The notes under the pieces: generated by a model
Told to the model about the DNA's origin: nothing
Seen by the model: only the letters and a program-made list of their open reading frames with translations
Database searches by the model: none
Position numbers and translations under genes: made by a program
Source of the DNA: UBA4582 sp965657335
Lineage (GTDB): Bacteria > Pseudomonadota > Gammaproteobacteria > Pseudomonadales > Azotimanducaceae
Assembly: GCA_965657335.1 (NCBI GenBank)
Contig: CBFHOH010000011.1
Span: 1-64,000, forward strand
Direction: 5' to 3'
DNA: 64,000 bases
Shown: one piece after another, positions 33,636-43,410 of the stretch
Layout: every line of letters starts with the position of its first letter
How positions within the stretch are numbered: position 1 is the first letter of the stretch

Positions 33636-36600
33636 TCATTTATAACTAAGCACCGGCGAAAGCCATTTTTCGGTCTCTTCCAGACTTTGCCCCTTGCGCT
33701 CTGCATAACTCTCGACTTGATCTTTCGCTATTTTGCCAAGACCAAAGTACCTAGATTGTGGGTGCGAAAAATAGAATCCGCTCACCGAAGCTGCGGGTGT
33801 CATCGCATAGTGCTCCGTGAGTTCCACGCCGATCTCTTGGCTCGCATCGAGCAAATCAAACAAGGTCGCTTTTTCTGTGTGATCTGGGCACGCGGGATAA
33901 CCGGGCGCGGGTCTTATGCCTGTGTAACGCTCCTTGATGAGCTCATCATTGCTTAATGATTCATCGTTGTCATAGCCCCAAAATTCTTTCCTCACTCTTT
34001 CGTGCATACGTTCGGCAAAAGCCTCTGCGAGTCTGTCTGCAAGCGCCTTGAGCAGAATCGAATTGTAGTCGTCATGTTCTGCCTCAAAACTCGTTGCCAG
34101 CTTTTCAACGCCTAACCCAGCGGTTACCACAAAACCACCAACATAATCCTCAAGGCCGGTTTCTGTTGGTGCTACATAATCTGATAGGCAGAAGTTTGGC
34201 TGCTCGTTAGGCTTATCTGTTTGCTGTCGTAAATGATGCAGGCGGGTCCGCTCGCTGCTTCGCGCTTCGTTGGCGAAAACAGTAATGTCGTCTCCAATAC
34301 TATTGGCTGGCCAAAATCCAATCACAGCGGACGCCTTGATGAGCTTTTGATCAACAATCGTTTTTAACATCGCTTTCGCATCGTTAAATAATGCGGTGGC
34401 ACTTTCACCCACAACACTGTCTTCGAGAATTCCTGGGTATTTACCGGCCAGTTCCCAAGTAATAAAGAAAGGTGTCCAGTCTATGTAGTCAATAAGCTCT
34501 TCTATTGAGTAATCGACGAACGTTTTTGTACCGAGGAAGCTCGGTTTGGGCGGCACTTGCCAGTTGATTTGCTCCTGATTATCAACGGCATCTTGATACC
34601 TAAGCGTGTTTCCTTTGGGTCGACGATGTTTGTTTCGCTCACGGATTTTTTCGTATTCAGCTCTCACGCCTTCAATAAATGCAGGCTTTAATTCCTTGCT
34701 CATGAGCTGCGTCGCAACACCAACAGCCCGGGAGGCGTCGGCAACGTAAACGGTTGACTCTGCCTGGTAGCAGGGCTCGATCTTGACAGAGGTATGTGCT
34801 TTTGAGGTCGTTGCACCGCCAATAAGCAAGGGTAGGTTAACGCCTTGACGCTGAAGCTCCGATGCCACGGTTACCATCTCATCAAGCGAGGGTGTAATAA
34901 GACCACTCAGACCGATAATGTCGACCTGCTCCTCGACAGCTGTTTTGATGATTTTTTCAACCGGCACCATGACGCCGAGATCAATCACGTCGTAGTTGTT
35001 ACATTGAAGTACGACGCCGACGATGTTCTTGCCGATATCGTGCACATCGCCTTTCACCGTTGCCATTAGTATCTTGCCCTTGGAAACTGTCGCGCTGCCT
35101 TTTTCTGCTTCGATGAAGGGCACAAGGTGTGCCACCGCTTGCTTCATCACTCTGGCACTTTTCACGACCTGAGGTAGAAACATTTTACCTGCGCCAAACA
35201 AGTCTCCCACGCGATTCATGCCTTCCATCAGCGGGCCTTCGATAACTTCGATGGGTCTTTTGGCGAGGGTTCTTGCTTCCTCTGTATCCTCGACGATGTA
35301 AGTGTTGATCCCTTTTACGAGTGCATGAGACAAACGTTCACTCACGTCATTTTCACGCCAGCTAAGGTCTTCTGTTTTCGCTTTGCTGGCACCACCCGTG
35401 AAGTTTTCAGCCACCGCAAGCAGCTGCTCGGTCGCGTCATCCCTGCGGTTGAAGATAACGTCTTCTATCGCATCTCTGAGTGCTGCCGGAATTTCCTCGT
35501 ATATTGCCAATTGCCCGGCGTTAACAATACCCATGGTAAGACCGGCTTTGATGGCGTGGTAGAGAAAAACGGCGTGGATTGCTTCCCTGACCTGATTGTT
35601 ACCACGGAAAGAAAACGACACGTTACTAATACCGCCTGATATTCTCGCCCCTGGCAAATTGTCAGTAATGTATTGGCATGCGTCGATAAAGTCCTTGCCA
35701 TACAAGTTGTGCTCATCGATGCCAGTCGCTACAGCAAAAACATTTGGATCGAATATGATGTCTTCGGGTGCAAAGCCTACGGTATTCACCAGAATTTCAT
35801 AAGAACGCGTACAAATTTCCTGTTTTCGAGCGAGTGTGTCTGCCTGACCCTTTTCATCAAAAGCCATCACGACAACCGCAGCGCCGTGGCGTCGGCATAT
35901 TTGTGCCTGTTCGATGAACTCCTGTTCCCCTGACTTGAGCGAAATCGAATTGACGATGGATTTACCCTGCAAACACTTAAGTCCGGCTTCGATGATCTCC
36001 CATTTCGACGAATCAACCATAATAGGCACGCGGCTGATGTCTGGCTCAGAGGCAACCAGATTCAAAAAGCGGACCATGGCAGCTTTTGAATCAAGCATGC
36101 CCTCATCCATATTAATGTCGATGATTTGTGCGCCATTGTTGACCTGCGATCTTGCAACCTCGAGTGCTTCTTCATAGCTCTCTTCGCGAATCAGCCGAGC
36201 GAACTTTGCAGACCCCGTCACGTTGGTTCGTTCACCGACGTTGACGAAGAGTGAATTCTCGTCGATATTAAAAGGCTCTAATCCGCTGTAGCGACTGACT
36301 GGGTGTGGACTAGGCTCCGGGATTTTTCTCGGCGAGTGGGCTTTGCAGAGTTTTTTGAATTCGCTAATGTGTGCCGGTGTAGTGCCACAACAACCACCAA
36401 TAACATTCACCAGACCTGGCGCCACGTAGGTTTCCATACTCGCGACCATCTCCGGGATAGTTTCGTCATATTCCCCAAATTCGTTGGGCAGCCCCCTGTT
36501 TGGATAGGTGCTGATGCGGCAGTCTGCAATTTTGCTGATTTCGGCTACGTATGGGCGCAGTTCGTCAGCGCCCAGAGCGCAGTTAAAACCGACTGAAATC

Positions 36601-37328
36601 GGATTAGCGTGCTTGATCGATGCCCAGAACGCCTCTACGGTCTGGCCGGACAGAAGGCGGCCTGAAGCGTCGGTGATCGTGCCGGAAATCATAATTGGCA
36701 ATGCCCGACCAATCGTATCAAATGCCGCAAGTGTTGCGTAAATCGCTGCTTTCGAGTTCAAGACATCAAATATTGTTTCAATCAGGATAATATCGACGCC
36801 ACCGTCGATCAGTCCCTTGATTGAGTTGCCATAGTCTTCTACCAATTCATCGAAATTGACATTCCGGAATCCCGGATCGTTGACGTCCGGGGAAAGGCTG
36901 GCAGCTCGCGTCGTAGGGCCAATCGTTCCAGCGACGAAACGAGGCTGGTTAGGTGTTTTGGCCTGAACTTCATCAGCCGCTGTACGGGCGAGTTTTGCTG
37001 ACTCGTAGTTCAATTCATAGGACAGAGCCGCAAGATCATAATCAGCTTGGGATACGCGGTTCGCTGTGAACGTATTTGTTTCAATGATGTCCGCACCAGC
37101 ATCTAGGTAATCAAGATGAATCTGTCGGATGACCTCCGGACGCGTGAGTGTGAGCAGTTCATTGTTGCCCTTTAAATCGAGGTGATGATCGCGAAACCGC
37201 TCACCTCGATAGTCTGCCTCGGACAATCCAAGTACTTGGATTTCAGTCCCCATTGCGCCGTCCATTACAAGAATTTCTTCTTCTAATCGTTGCTCTAGCA
37301 GGGTTGGGCAGTGTGGTTTACTTTTCAT
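33636..37328 (-). CDS. metH: cobalamin-dependent methionine synthase
   Basis: 1230 residues, the full length of E. coli MetH. Domain order: homocysteine-binding (about 15-325; zinc cysteines in IGGCCGTTPAH), methyltetrahydrofolate/pterin-binding (about 355-620), B12 cap and B12 domain with the cobalt-ligating His in GDVHDIGKNIVGVVL, and the AdoMet reactivation domain (VDWTPF to the end). It transfers the methyl group from methyltetrahydrofolate to homocysteine. A hairpin-rich leader of about 250 bp precedes it; no B12 box was found there. Requires cobalamin supply, whose genes are not in the window. Confidence 0.96.
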   Translation of the reverse strand: MKSKPHCPTLLEQRLEEEILVMDGAMGTEIQVLGLSEADYRGERFRDHHLDLKGNNELLTLTRPEVIRQIHLDYLDAGADIIETNTFTANRVSQADYDLAALSYELNYESAKLARTAADEVQAKTPNQPRFVAGTIGPTTRAASLSPDVNDPGFRNVNFDELVEDYGNSIKGLIDGGVDIILIETIFDVLNSKAAIYATLAAFDTIGRALPIMISGTITDASGRLLSGQTVEAFWASIKHANPISVGFNCALGADELRPYVAEISKIADCRISTYPNRGLPNEFGEYDETIPEMVASMETYVAPGLVNVIGGCCGTTPAHISEFKKLCKAHSPRKIPEPSPHPVSRYSGLEPFNIDENSLFVNVGERTNVTGSAKFARLIREESYEEALEVARSQVNNGAQIIDINMDEGMLDSKAAMVRFLNLVASEPDISRVPIMVDSSKWEIIEAGLKCLQGKSIVNSISLKSGEQEFIEQAQICRRHGAAVVVMAFDEKGQADTLARKQEICTRSYEILVNTVGFAPEDIIFDPNVFAVATGIDEHNLYGKDFIDACQYITDNLPGARISGGISNVSFSFRGNNQVREAIHAVFLYHAIKAGLTMGIVNAGQLAIYEEIPAALRDAIEDVIFNRRDDATEQLLAVAENFTGGASKAKTEDLSWRENDVSERLSHALVKGINTYIVEDTEEARTLAKRPIEVIEGPLMEGMNRVGDLFGAGKMFLPQVVKSARVMKQAVAHLVPFIEAEKGSATVSKGKILMATVKGDVHDIGKNIVGVVLQCNNYDVIDLGVMVPVEKIIKTAVEEQVDIIGLSGLITPSLDEMVTVASELQRQGVNLPLLIGGATTSKAHTSVKIEPCYQAESTVYVADASRAVGVATQLMSKELKPAFIEGVRAEYEKIRERNKHRRPKGNTLRYQDAVDNQEQINWQVPPKPSFLGTKTFVDYSIEELIDYIDWTPFFITWELAGKYPGILEDSVVGESATALFNDAKAMLKTIVDQKLIKASAVIGFWPANSIGDDITVFANEARSSERTRLHHLRQQTDKPNEQPNFCLSDYVAPTETGLEDYVGGFVVTAGLGVEKLATSFEAEHDDYNSILLKALADRLAEAFAERMHERVRKEFWGYDNDESLSNDELIKERYTGIRPAPGYPACPDHTEKATLFDLLDASQEIGVELTEHYAMTPAASVSGFYFSHPQSRYFGLGKIAKDQVESYAERKGQSLEETEKWLSPVLSYK

Positions 37329-37382
37329 GAATGCGTACTTCTTTCTGGGTGGGTTCGGTAGCGTAAGCGTTGGCCGCTTTAA

Positions 37383-37414
37383 CAGCGCTGCATGTTAACA
37401 GCTCAGCAGCGCTG
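37383..37414 (-). promoter_or_regulatory. 9-bp stem-loop in the metH leader
   Basis: On the minus strand CAGCGCTGC and GCAGCGCTG enclose a 14-nt loop, 55 nt upstream of the metH ATG. A second small hairpin (AGCCG-CTAC-CGGCT) lies near 37457. A regulatory leader is possible; I could not match a known SAM, SAH or cobalamin riboswitch consensus. Confidence 0.35.
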
Positions 37415-37583
37415 GTACTTTGAAGATGTTTATTAGCGAGCATGAGTAGACTTCATGAAGCCGCTACCGGCTACAAAACCCTTTAAAAAGCAGGGGCTTA
37501 GACGTGTTTTTATGTTGTTCTGATTGAAAATGCATACCAATTCGCTAGAATGCTGATTTCTCAAGTACCGGATCAAAAATTTC

Positions 37584-38174
37584 ATGGAAACAAGCATGGT
37601 TGAAATCACGCCTTCTGCTCAAGCTTATCTCGTCGAGCTATTGTCAAAGCAAGAAGACACGGATATTGCGATCAGAATATTTATTACCGATCCAGGCACG
37701 CCGATGGCGGAAACCTGCATTGCCTATTGTAAGTTGGGAGAGGAGCAATCCACCGACTTACCAGCCTCTTATGATGGTTTCAACGCTTGGGTTGATGAAC
37801 GTAGCCTTCCTTTCCTAGAAGATGCTCTGGTAGATTACGCGCAGGACAAGATGGGTGGACAACTGACAATCAAAGCACCGAATTCCAAAGTGCCAAATGT
37901 CTCAGATGACAGTCCGCTCGAAGACAGAATCAACTATGTTCTTCACAGCCAGGTTAACCCCGGGCTCGCCTCACACGGTGGCATGGTCAGTCTCGTTGAA
38001 ATTGTTGAAGAAGAGATTGCAGTGCTTCAGTTCGGCGGCGGTTGTCAGGGCTGTGGAATGGTGGATATGACGTTGAAAGATGGTGTTGAAAAAACGTTGT
38101 TAGAGCAACTACCTCAACTCAAAGGGGTACGAGACGTGACCGATCATAGTAATACAGAAAACGCTTACTACTAA
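37584..38174 (+). CDS. nfuA: Fe-S biogenesis protein NfuA
   Basis: 196 residues. The N-terminal A-type-like degenerate domain (about 5-100) precedes a C-terminal Nfu domain with Cys154-x2-Cys157 in GGGCQGCGM, the [4Fe-4S] site. NfuA carries and delivers clusters to apo-proteins, mainly under oxidative stress or iron limitation. Met5 (37596) is an alternative start matching the E. coli N-terminus better. Divergent from metH; no isc or suf genes in the window. Confidence 0.93.
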   Translation: METSMVEITPSAQAYLVELLSKQEDTDIAIRIFITDPGTPMAETCIAYCKLGEEQSTDLPASYDGFNAWVDERSLPFLEDALVDYAQDKMGGQLTIKAPNSKVPNVSDDSPLEDRINYVLHSQVNPGLASHGGMVSLVEIVEEEIAVLQFGGGCQGCGMVDMTLKDGVEKTLLEQLPQLKGVRDVTDHSNTENAYY

Positions 38175-38252
38175 CGACTTCAGCGAGTTCTAAGTATCGC
38201 CGCGCCCGAGACCGGTGCAGCGATATTCAGACGATTCACCGGAGCGAAAGCA

Positions 38253-39359
38253 TCAGGCCGTTCGCTCCAACAAATCTTCATTGGTTAGCGATGGTCTGTC
38301 TGGCAGCACACTCGCAACCTTGTCTCGCAGATTTCTAATCATACTTTCGGTTGTCGCCCAATCTACGCACGCATCTGTAATCGAAACACCGTATTTTAGG
38401 TCCGCTCTATTTGCAGGTATTTTCTGATTTCCGGCTTCAAGGTTGCTCTCAACCATAAAACCGACAATAGACCGGTTACCCTGAGCGATCTGGTTTGCAG
38501 CATCGTCCATTACTAGCGGTTGTCGCTCATGATTTTTCGAAGAGTTTTCGTGGCTGCAGTCGATCATGATGTTCGCTGGCACATTGGCTTTTAACAATTG
38601 TTGCTCACATGTTGCAACGCTGACCGAGTCAAAGTTCGTTTTACCGCCGCCACCGCGAAGCACGATATGTGCATGCTTATTTCCACGGGTATGAATTAAT
38701 GAAACCTCGCCTTCATGATTTATTCCAAGGAAGCGATGAGGTTCAGATACAGACATTAATGAGTTAATTGCGACCGTTAGGTTGCCATCGGTACCATTCT
38801 TAAATCCAATCGCAGAGGAAAGACCACTCGCCATTTCTCGGTGAGTTTGAGACTCTGTTGTGCGTGCACCAATGGCACTCCAACTGATCATGTCTTGAAG
38901 ATATTGAGGAGAGATAGGATCCAAAGCTTCGGTCGACGTTGGTATACCCATTTCAGCTAGGTCAACCAAAAGTTTACGCCCAAGTTGCAGACCTTCGGCG
39001 ATATTAAAAGAGTCGTTTAAATGAGGATCATTGATAAAGCCCTTCCAACCAACGGTTGTTCTCGGCTTTTCGAAGTACACTCGCATTACCAGCAGTAGCG
39101 TGTCTGATACTTCCGCAGCAAGTTTTTTTAGCTTTTCAGCATACGCCATCGCTGCGTCAACATCGTGAATAGAGCAGGGGCCGACAACGAGGAATAATCT
39201 CGGGTCTTCACGCCTCAAAATTCGTTTCATTGCCAGTCTGGCATTTGAGACCGTCTCAAGCGCATGCTCTGAAGCCGGGACTGCCACCTTAAGTTGGTTA
39301 GGTGTAATGAGGGTTTCTTCGCTTAGCACGTTTAAATCATCCACTTTCAAATTTGTCAT
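38253..39359 (-). CDS. aroG: 3-deoxy-7-phosphoheptulonate synthase (AroG/F/H-type DAHP synthase)
   Basis: 368 residues, the length of E. coli type I-alpha DAHP synthases. Signatures include VVGPCSIHD, RVYFEKPRTTVGWKGFIND, ISWSAIGARTTESQTHRE and IMIDCSHENS. It condenses phosphoenolpyruvate and erythrose-4-phosphate, the first step of the shikimate pathway. The Phe/Tyr-rich leader peptide and terminator just upstream indicate attenuation by Phe and Tyr, so a Tyr- or Phe-controlled isozyme (AroF/AroG role) is more likely than AroH. The isozyme label is therefore provisional. Confidence 0.9.
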   Translation of the reverse strand: MTNLKVDDLNVLSEETLITPNQLKVAVPASEHALETVSNARLAMKRILRREDPRLFLVVGPCSIHDVDAAMAYAEKLKKLAAEVSDTLLLVMRVYFEKPRTTVGWKGFINDPHLNDSFNIAEGLQLGRKLLVDLAEMGIPTSTEALDPISPQYLQDMISWSAIGARTTESQTHREMASGLSSAIGFKNGTDGNLTVAINSLMSVSEPHRFLGINHEGEVSLIHTRGNKHAHIVLRGGGGKTNFDSVSVATCEQQLLKANVPANIMIDCSHENSSKNHERQPLVMDDAANQIAQGNRSIVGFMVESNLEAGNQKIPANRADLKYGVSITDACVDWATTESMIRNLRDKVASVLPDRPSLTNEDLLERTA

Positions 39360-39427
39360 TTAGAAATTCCGAGTTTTAACTTGTCATTATTGTTAATTTT
39401 TTTTGGCAAATTTGCTTAGCATTTTCC

Positions 39428-39463
39428 AAAAAAAAACCCCGACTGGCCTGCGCCTTTCGGGGT
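39428..39463 (-). terminator. rho-independent terminator acting as attenuator of DAHP synthase
   Basis: The minus strand reads ACCCCGA, a 14-nt loop with an inner GGC/GCC pairing, TCGGGGT and then nine T residues. It lies between the leader peptide and the DAHP synthase start, about 70 nt before the ATG. A second hairpin (GGCGGT/ACCGCC, 39471-39486) precedes it, and CGCCT there can pair with AGGCG in the terminator loop, a plausible antiterminator. Confidence 0.8.
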
Positions 39464-39506
39464 TTCCTCAGGCGGTTTGGACCGCCTAGTTGTAAAACAC
39501 AGCGAC

Positions 39507-39653
39507 CTATTGGCTAAAGTAAAAGCCACTAAAGTAATAAAAACCTTGCCATGAAGCTTTCAAAGAGCTGACTCTTGAAATACAGGTGGCAACGTCGTTC
39601 TGGATAAGAGACGATTTCATTACGTTGGACAGTGTGTGTAGAGTGTTTCTCAT
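39507..39653 (-). CDS. Phe/Tyr-rich leader peptide of the DAHP synthase attenuator
   Basis: A 48-codon ORF from ATG at 39653 (or 37 codons from ATG at 39620), too short for routine gene calling. Its C-terminal end reads WQGFYYFSGFYFSQ: eight Phe/Tyr codons within nine residues apart from Ser-Gly. It stops 20 nt before the first leader hairpin. Ribosome stalling on these codons when Phe or Tyr is scarce would favour antitermination, as in classical aromatic leaders. Start choice is uncertain because a predicted promoter puts the transcript start very near the first ATG. Confidence 0.78.
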   Translation of the reverse strand: MRNTLHTLSNVMKSSLIQNDVATCISRVSSLKASWQGFYYFSGFYFSQ

Positions 39654-39660
39654 GGCGGCA

Positions 39661-39688
39661 ATCATAGCGGCTCGATCGATGGTTGCAA
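39661..39688 (-). promoter_or_regulatory. candidate sigma-70 promoter of the attenuated DAHP synthase gene
   Basis: On the minus strand TTGCAA (39683-39688), 16-nt spacer, TATGAT (39661-39666). Transcription would start around 39654, giving a leader of about 295 nt that includes the leader peptide and terminator. Confidence 0.45.
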
Positions 39689-39747
39689 GTGTTTTTTAAC
39701 CCCTCACGCGATAGAATCAGCGACATTTCAGTCTAACCGAGTCTCTT

Positions 39748-40728
39748 ATGTATCTTTTCCGTTCTCTGGCAGCAACACTCTGTTGCGTTTTTCTACCTTT
39801 GTACGTCGTCGCAGGTGACGACAATCTTCTTGAAAAAATCGGATCCGTTTCGTTTGAGCCAATCTCAGAGTTGAGCGGTATAGTCAAAAGCAAACAATAC
39901 GAAGGGGTTTATTGGGCACACAATGACAGTGGTGACGAACCACGAATCTTCGCGTTGAACGCTGATTGGGAGGTGATTATTCCTCCGTACCTGCAAAACG
40001 ACTATGCATCAATTTCCGTTCAGGACTCGACGAGTGTAGCGGGTAACGGACAGGTAGGCTGGCCTGGAAATACAATTAAAGCGGCTTCCAATATTGATTG
40101 GGAGGACATCACGACCGACGGTGACATGCTATATGTTGCCGATATGGGAAATAACGGCAACGCTCGAAGAGATCTTGGAGTTTATGTCATCCCAGAACCG
40201 AATCCGAACGCGACCCAAGAAATCCGGGCATTAAAATTTTTACCGGTTCGTTTTCCAAGCCAACAGTATTATCCCGCTAAGAATTGGCATTACGACACGG
40301 AATCAATTTTTTACAGTGATGGTAGCCTGTATTTCATCAGCAAACATCGACAGCCTGGCCAGATTGACAAATGGCAGCAAGGCGCTGTGCTTTATCGCCT
40401 CGATAGCCAGTTTACAGATCGATACAATCTCCTCACCGAGGTGGAAAGGAACGATGATATCTTGCTGGCGACAGGCGCTGATATTTCGCCGGATGGTCGC
40501 TATCTCGCTATTATTAGTTACACAGCGGTCTGGGTCTTCAGCAAACCTGAAAAAGGCGATCGCTGGTTTTCTGCACCGGCGCGGAGACTCTCTCTGGACT
40601 TCCGGCAAATGAAAACCTCAGAAGCGCTAGCATGGGCAGATGACAATACGCTGGTCATTGGCAACGAAGAAAGAGACCTGTTTACGCTTTCTGTTTCAGA
40701 CATACCCGTTTTTATCTCAGGCAAATAG
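39748..40728 (+). CDS. exported protein, probable beta-propeller, function unknown
   Basis: 326 residues with a signal peptide (about 1-22, ending VVAGD). Repeated beta-strand-like stretches (GVYWAHNDSGDEPRIFALN, MLYVADMGNNGNARRDLGVY, SLYFISKH, ALAWADDNTLVIGNEE) suggest a propeller like those of phytase/esterase-like or NHL proteins. No catalytic motif is clear. Located divergently from the DAHP synthase leader and 92 bp before the TauE gene. Likely periplasmic or secreted. Confidence 0.65.
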   Translation: MYLFRSLAATLCCVFLPLYVVAGDDNLLEKIGSVSFEPISELSGIVKSKQYEGVYWAHNDSGDEPRIFALNADWEVIIPPYLQNDYASISVQDSTSVAGNGQVGWPGNTIKAASNIDWEDITTDGDMLYVADMGNNGNARRDLGVYVIPEPNPNATQEIRALKFLPVRFPSQQYYPAKNWHYDTESIFYSDGSLYFISKHRQPGQIDKWQQGAVLYRLDSQFTDRYNLLTEVERNDDILLATGADISPDGRYLAIISYTAVWVFSKPEKGDRWFSAPARRLSLDFRQMKTSEALAWADDNTLVIGNEERDLFTLSVSDIPVFISGK

Positions 40729-40820
40729 CGTTTGTCACTGGACGCCACGATTTGACATTCTGATTTTGCTGCATAGTATGCGCAGTCTTGAACCTCAATC
40801 TGGTGAATAGCCGTTAAACG

Positions 40821-41600
40821 GTGGATCTTAATACTTTGGAATATCAACTAACATTGGTTTGGGTTCTGGCGCTGCTGGGGTCTGGATTTGTTGCCGGCTT
40901 TATCAACACCATTGCCGGGGGAGGCTCGATGTTAACGCTGCCTGCCCTGATGATGTTGGGGATGCCTGCGGATATTGCGAATGCGACCAATCGCGTTGGT
41001 GTGCTACTTCAGTCTGTCGCAGCTGTAAAAGGGTTTCACGACCAAGATCGATTAGACAAACAGGCAATCGGTCCGATTTTACTGCCTAGCATGGCCGGTG
41101 CGCTCGTTGGGGCGCTGTTTGCTTCTTTTTTGCCCGTTGCAGCATTGAAGCCGATACTGCTTATGACCATGGTTGGCATGGCGCTTGTGATGTTAATCAA
41201 ACCAGCTGCCGTTATCCCTGAGCCCGGTACAGAGCCGCTGACGCTCAAGTCAAACCCCAGAGCGGCATGGGGACTTTTTATTGCAGGTCTTTACGGCGGC
41301 TTTATACAAGCTGGCGTTGGCTTTATTCTGATTGCTGCCCTCGCAGGCGGGTTACGCTACGATTTGGTGCGCACCAACGCGCTGAAAATGGTCTGCACTG
41401 CCGTACTCAGTTTTGTTGCCCTGGTTGTTTTTGTGCTCCGGGACCAAGTCTGGTGGATACCGGGGCTCGTGCTTGCGGGTGGCATGACGGCAGGCGCGGC
41501 CGTCAGCGTAAGGTTCGCAGTATCAGTTTCTCAGACGGCGCTGAAATGGATACTTTTTATTATGGTATGCCTGACGTGCGGTGGCGCGCTGTTGATGTAG
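40821..41600 (+). CDS. TauE/SafE-family (DUF81) membrane transporter
   Basis: 259 residues, eight or so hydrophobic helices, with the two-fold repeat of the family: GFVAGFINTIAGGGSMLTLP and GLYGGFIQAGVGFILIAAL. The start is a GTG. Family members export sulfite, sulfoacetate or related organosulfonates, or act as taurine-linked anion carriers. No sulfonate metabolism genes are adjacent, so substrate is open. Confidence 0.85.
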   Translation: MDLNTLEYQLTLVWVLALLGSGFVAGFINTIAGGGSMLTLPALMMLGMPADIANATNRVGVLLQSVAAVKGFHDQDRLDKQAIGPILLPSMAGALVGALFASFLPVAALKPILLMTMVGMALVMLIKPAAVIPEPGTEPLTLKSNPRAAWGLFIAGLYGGFIQAGVGFILIAALAGGLRYDLVRTNALKMVCTAVLSFVALVVFVLRDQVWWIPGLVLAGGMTAGAAVSVRFAVSVSQTALKWILFIMVCLTCGGALLM

Positions 41601-41697
41601 GCAAGCACCGTGCTACGTATTGAAATCCAGTGAGTGCGACCATCGCTTGGATCATGGATAAAAATTTAAATAGAAATTAATAATTGAGAAAGCTGAA

Positions 41698-43401
41698 ATG
41701 AATACCGAGCTTAATTCGAAAGAAGGCGATGAGGATGAGAAATATCCATCTAACTTCATTCGCACGATCATAGAAAAGGATATTGCTGCAGGTAAAAATA
41801 GCGGCAAGGTTGTCACTCGTTTTCCTCCCGAACCTAACGGTTTTTTGCATATCGGTCATGCAAAAGCCATATGCCTAAGCTTTGGCATGGCAAAAGAGTT
41901 TTCAGGTACTACATATCTCAGGTTCGATGACACAAACCCGTCGAAGGAAAGCATCGAGTTTGCTGATTCGATGAAAGAAGATATTAGTTGGTTGGGCTTT
42001 GAATGGCTGGAGGTACGCAATGCTTCCGACTATTTCGATCAACTCTACGCATTCGCTGAGCAACTGATTGAAGACGCAAAGGCTTATGTCGACTCTCAAA
42101 CAGCAGATGAAATTCGAGAGATGCGCGGCAGCCTGACAATGGCGGGTAAAAACAGCCCCTATCGCGATAGAAGTGTGGCAGAGAATCTCGACTTGTTTCG
42201 TAAAATGCGCGACGGCGAGTTTGCCGATGGCGAACATATTCTACGGTTGAAAATTGATATGGCATCTCCGAATATCAATATGCGAGACCCTGCGATCTAC
42301 CGAATCCGTCATGTGAAGCATCATCAAACAGGCGATAAATGGTGTATCTACCCGCTGTACGATTACACCCATTGTATTTCTGACTCTATCGAAGGCATAA
42401 CCCACTCGTTATGCGATTTAGGCTTTGAGGCACATCGTCCGCTTTATGACTGGGTGCTGGATAATATTCGCGTTGACTGTCATCCCCAGCAGATAGAATT
42501 TTCAAGACTGAATCTGCAGTACACTGTCATGAGCAAGCGAAAGCTTAAGCAGCTGGTTGAAGACGACCTTGTAGATGGATGGGACGACCCTCGGTTACCA
42601 ACAATCGCTGGATTGCGCAGAAGAGGTTACACACCGACAGCTTTGCGCGATTTTTGTCGTCGAATCGGTGTGACCAAGAGCGACAATAACGTTGAGTTAG
42701 CCTTGCTTCAAAGCGTCATTCGTGAGGACCTCGAAGACACAGCGCCCCGAGTAATGGGGGTCGTTAATCCGATAAAACTGGTGATTGAAAATTATCCGTC
42801 GGAAAAAGTTGAAATGTTAACCGTCGCCAATCATCCAAAACTCGAAGCGCTGGGAAGTCGTCAGTTGCCGTTCACTGGCGAGGCATACATTGATCGCGAG
42901 GATTTTAGAGAGGAGGCCAACCGTAAATATAAACGACTAGTCCTTGGTGGCGAGGTAAGGCTACGTTATGGCTACGTAATCAAAGCTGAAAAAGTGATCA
43001 AGAATGATGCTGGCGAGATCACAGAAATCAGATGTACCTATGACCCAGATACGTTGGGCAAGAACCCGGAGGGGCGAAAAGTACGTGGCGTCATTCACTG
43101 GGTTTCGGCATCACGCTGCCACCCAGCGGAAATTCGTCTGTTTGATCCTTTGTTTACCGTCGATTTTCCAGATGCCTCCGATCAGGATTATCGCGACTTG
43201 ATGAACCCTGGCTCGTTGACGGTGACTCAAGGTTTCGTCGAGGAGAGTCTTAGTCAAGCCTCGGTAACGGCGCGCTTCCAATTTGAAAGAGAAGGGTATT
43301 TTTGTATCGACAACAAAGACAGCCGGCACGACCGACTGGTATTCAATCGCGTGGTTGGCCTACGAGATACTTGGGCCAAGATAGAGCAAAAAACAGGCTA
43401 G
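41698..43401 (+). CDS. glnS: glutaminyl-tRNA synthetase
   Basis: 567 residues, matching E. coli GlnRS (about 554). The class I HIGH motif is PPEPNGFLHIGHAK, the KMSKS counterpart is VMSKRKL. The catalytic domain is followed by the GlnRS beta-barrel anticodon-binding domains. It charges tRNA-Gln directly, so the organism does not depend on GatCAB for glutamine. The PLP dehydratase gene follows 9 bp downstream and is likely cotranscribed. Confidence 0.96.
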   Translation: MNTELNSKEGDEDEKYPSNFIRTIIEKDIAAGKNSGKVVTRFPPEPNGFLHIGHAKAICLSFGMAKEFSGTTYLRFDDTNPSKESIEFADSMKEDISWLGFEWLEVRNASDYFDQLYAFAEQLIEDAKAYVDSQTADEIREMRGSLTMAGKNSPYRDRSVAENLDLFRKMRDGEFADGEHILRLKIDMASPNINMRDPAIYRIRHVKHHQTGDKWCIYPLYDYTHCISDSIEGITHSLCDLGFEAHRPLYDWVLDNIRVDCHPQQIEFSRLNLQYTVMSKRKLKQLVEDDLVDGWDDPRLPTIAGLRRRGYTPTALRDFCRRIGVTKSDNNVELALLQSVIREDLEDTAPRVMGVVNPIKLVIENYPSEKVEMLTVANHPKLEALGSRQLPFTGEAYIDREDFREEANRKYKRLVLGGEVRLRYGYVIKAEKVIKNDAGEITEIRCTYDPDTLGKNPEGRKVRGVIHWVSASRCHPAEIRLFDPLFTVDFPDASDQDYRDLMNPGSLTVTQGFVEESLSQASVTARFQFEREGYFCIDNKDSRHDRLVFNRVVGLRDTWAKIEQKTG

Positions 43402-43410
43402 GGAACAACG

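Noticed and set aside
37329..37583. Cobalamin riboswitch upstream of metH
   Set aside because: No B12-box (AGCCACTG-like) sequence was found; only simple hairpins are visible.
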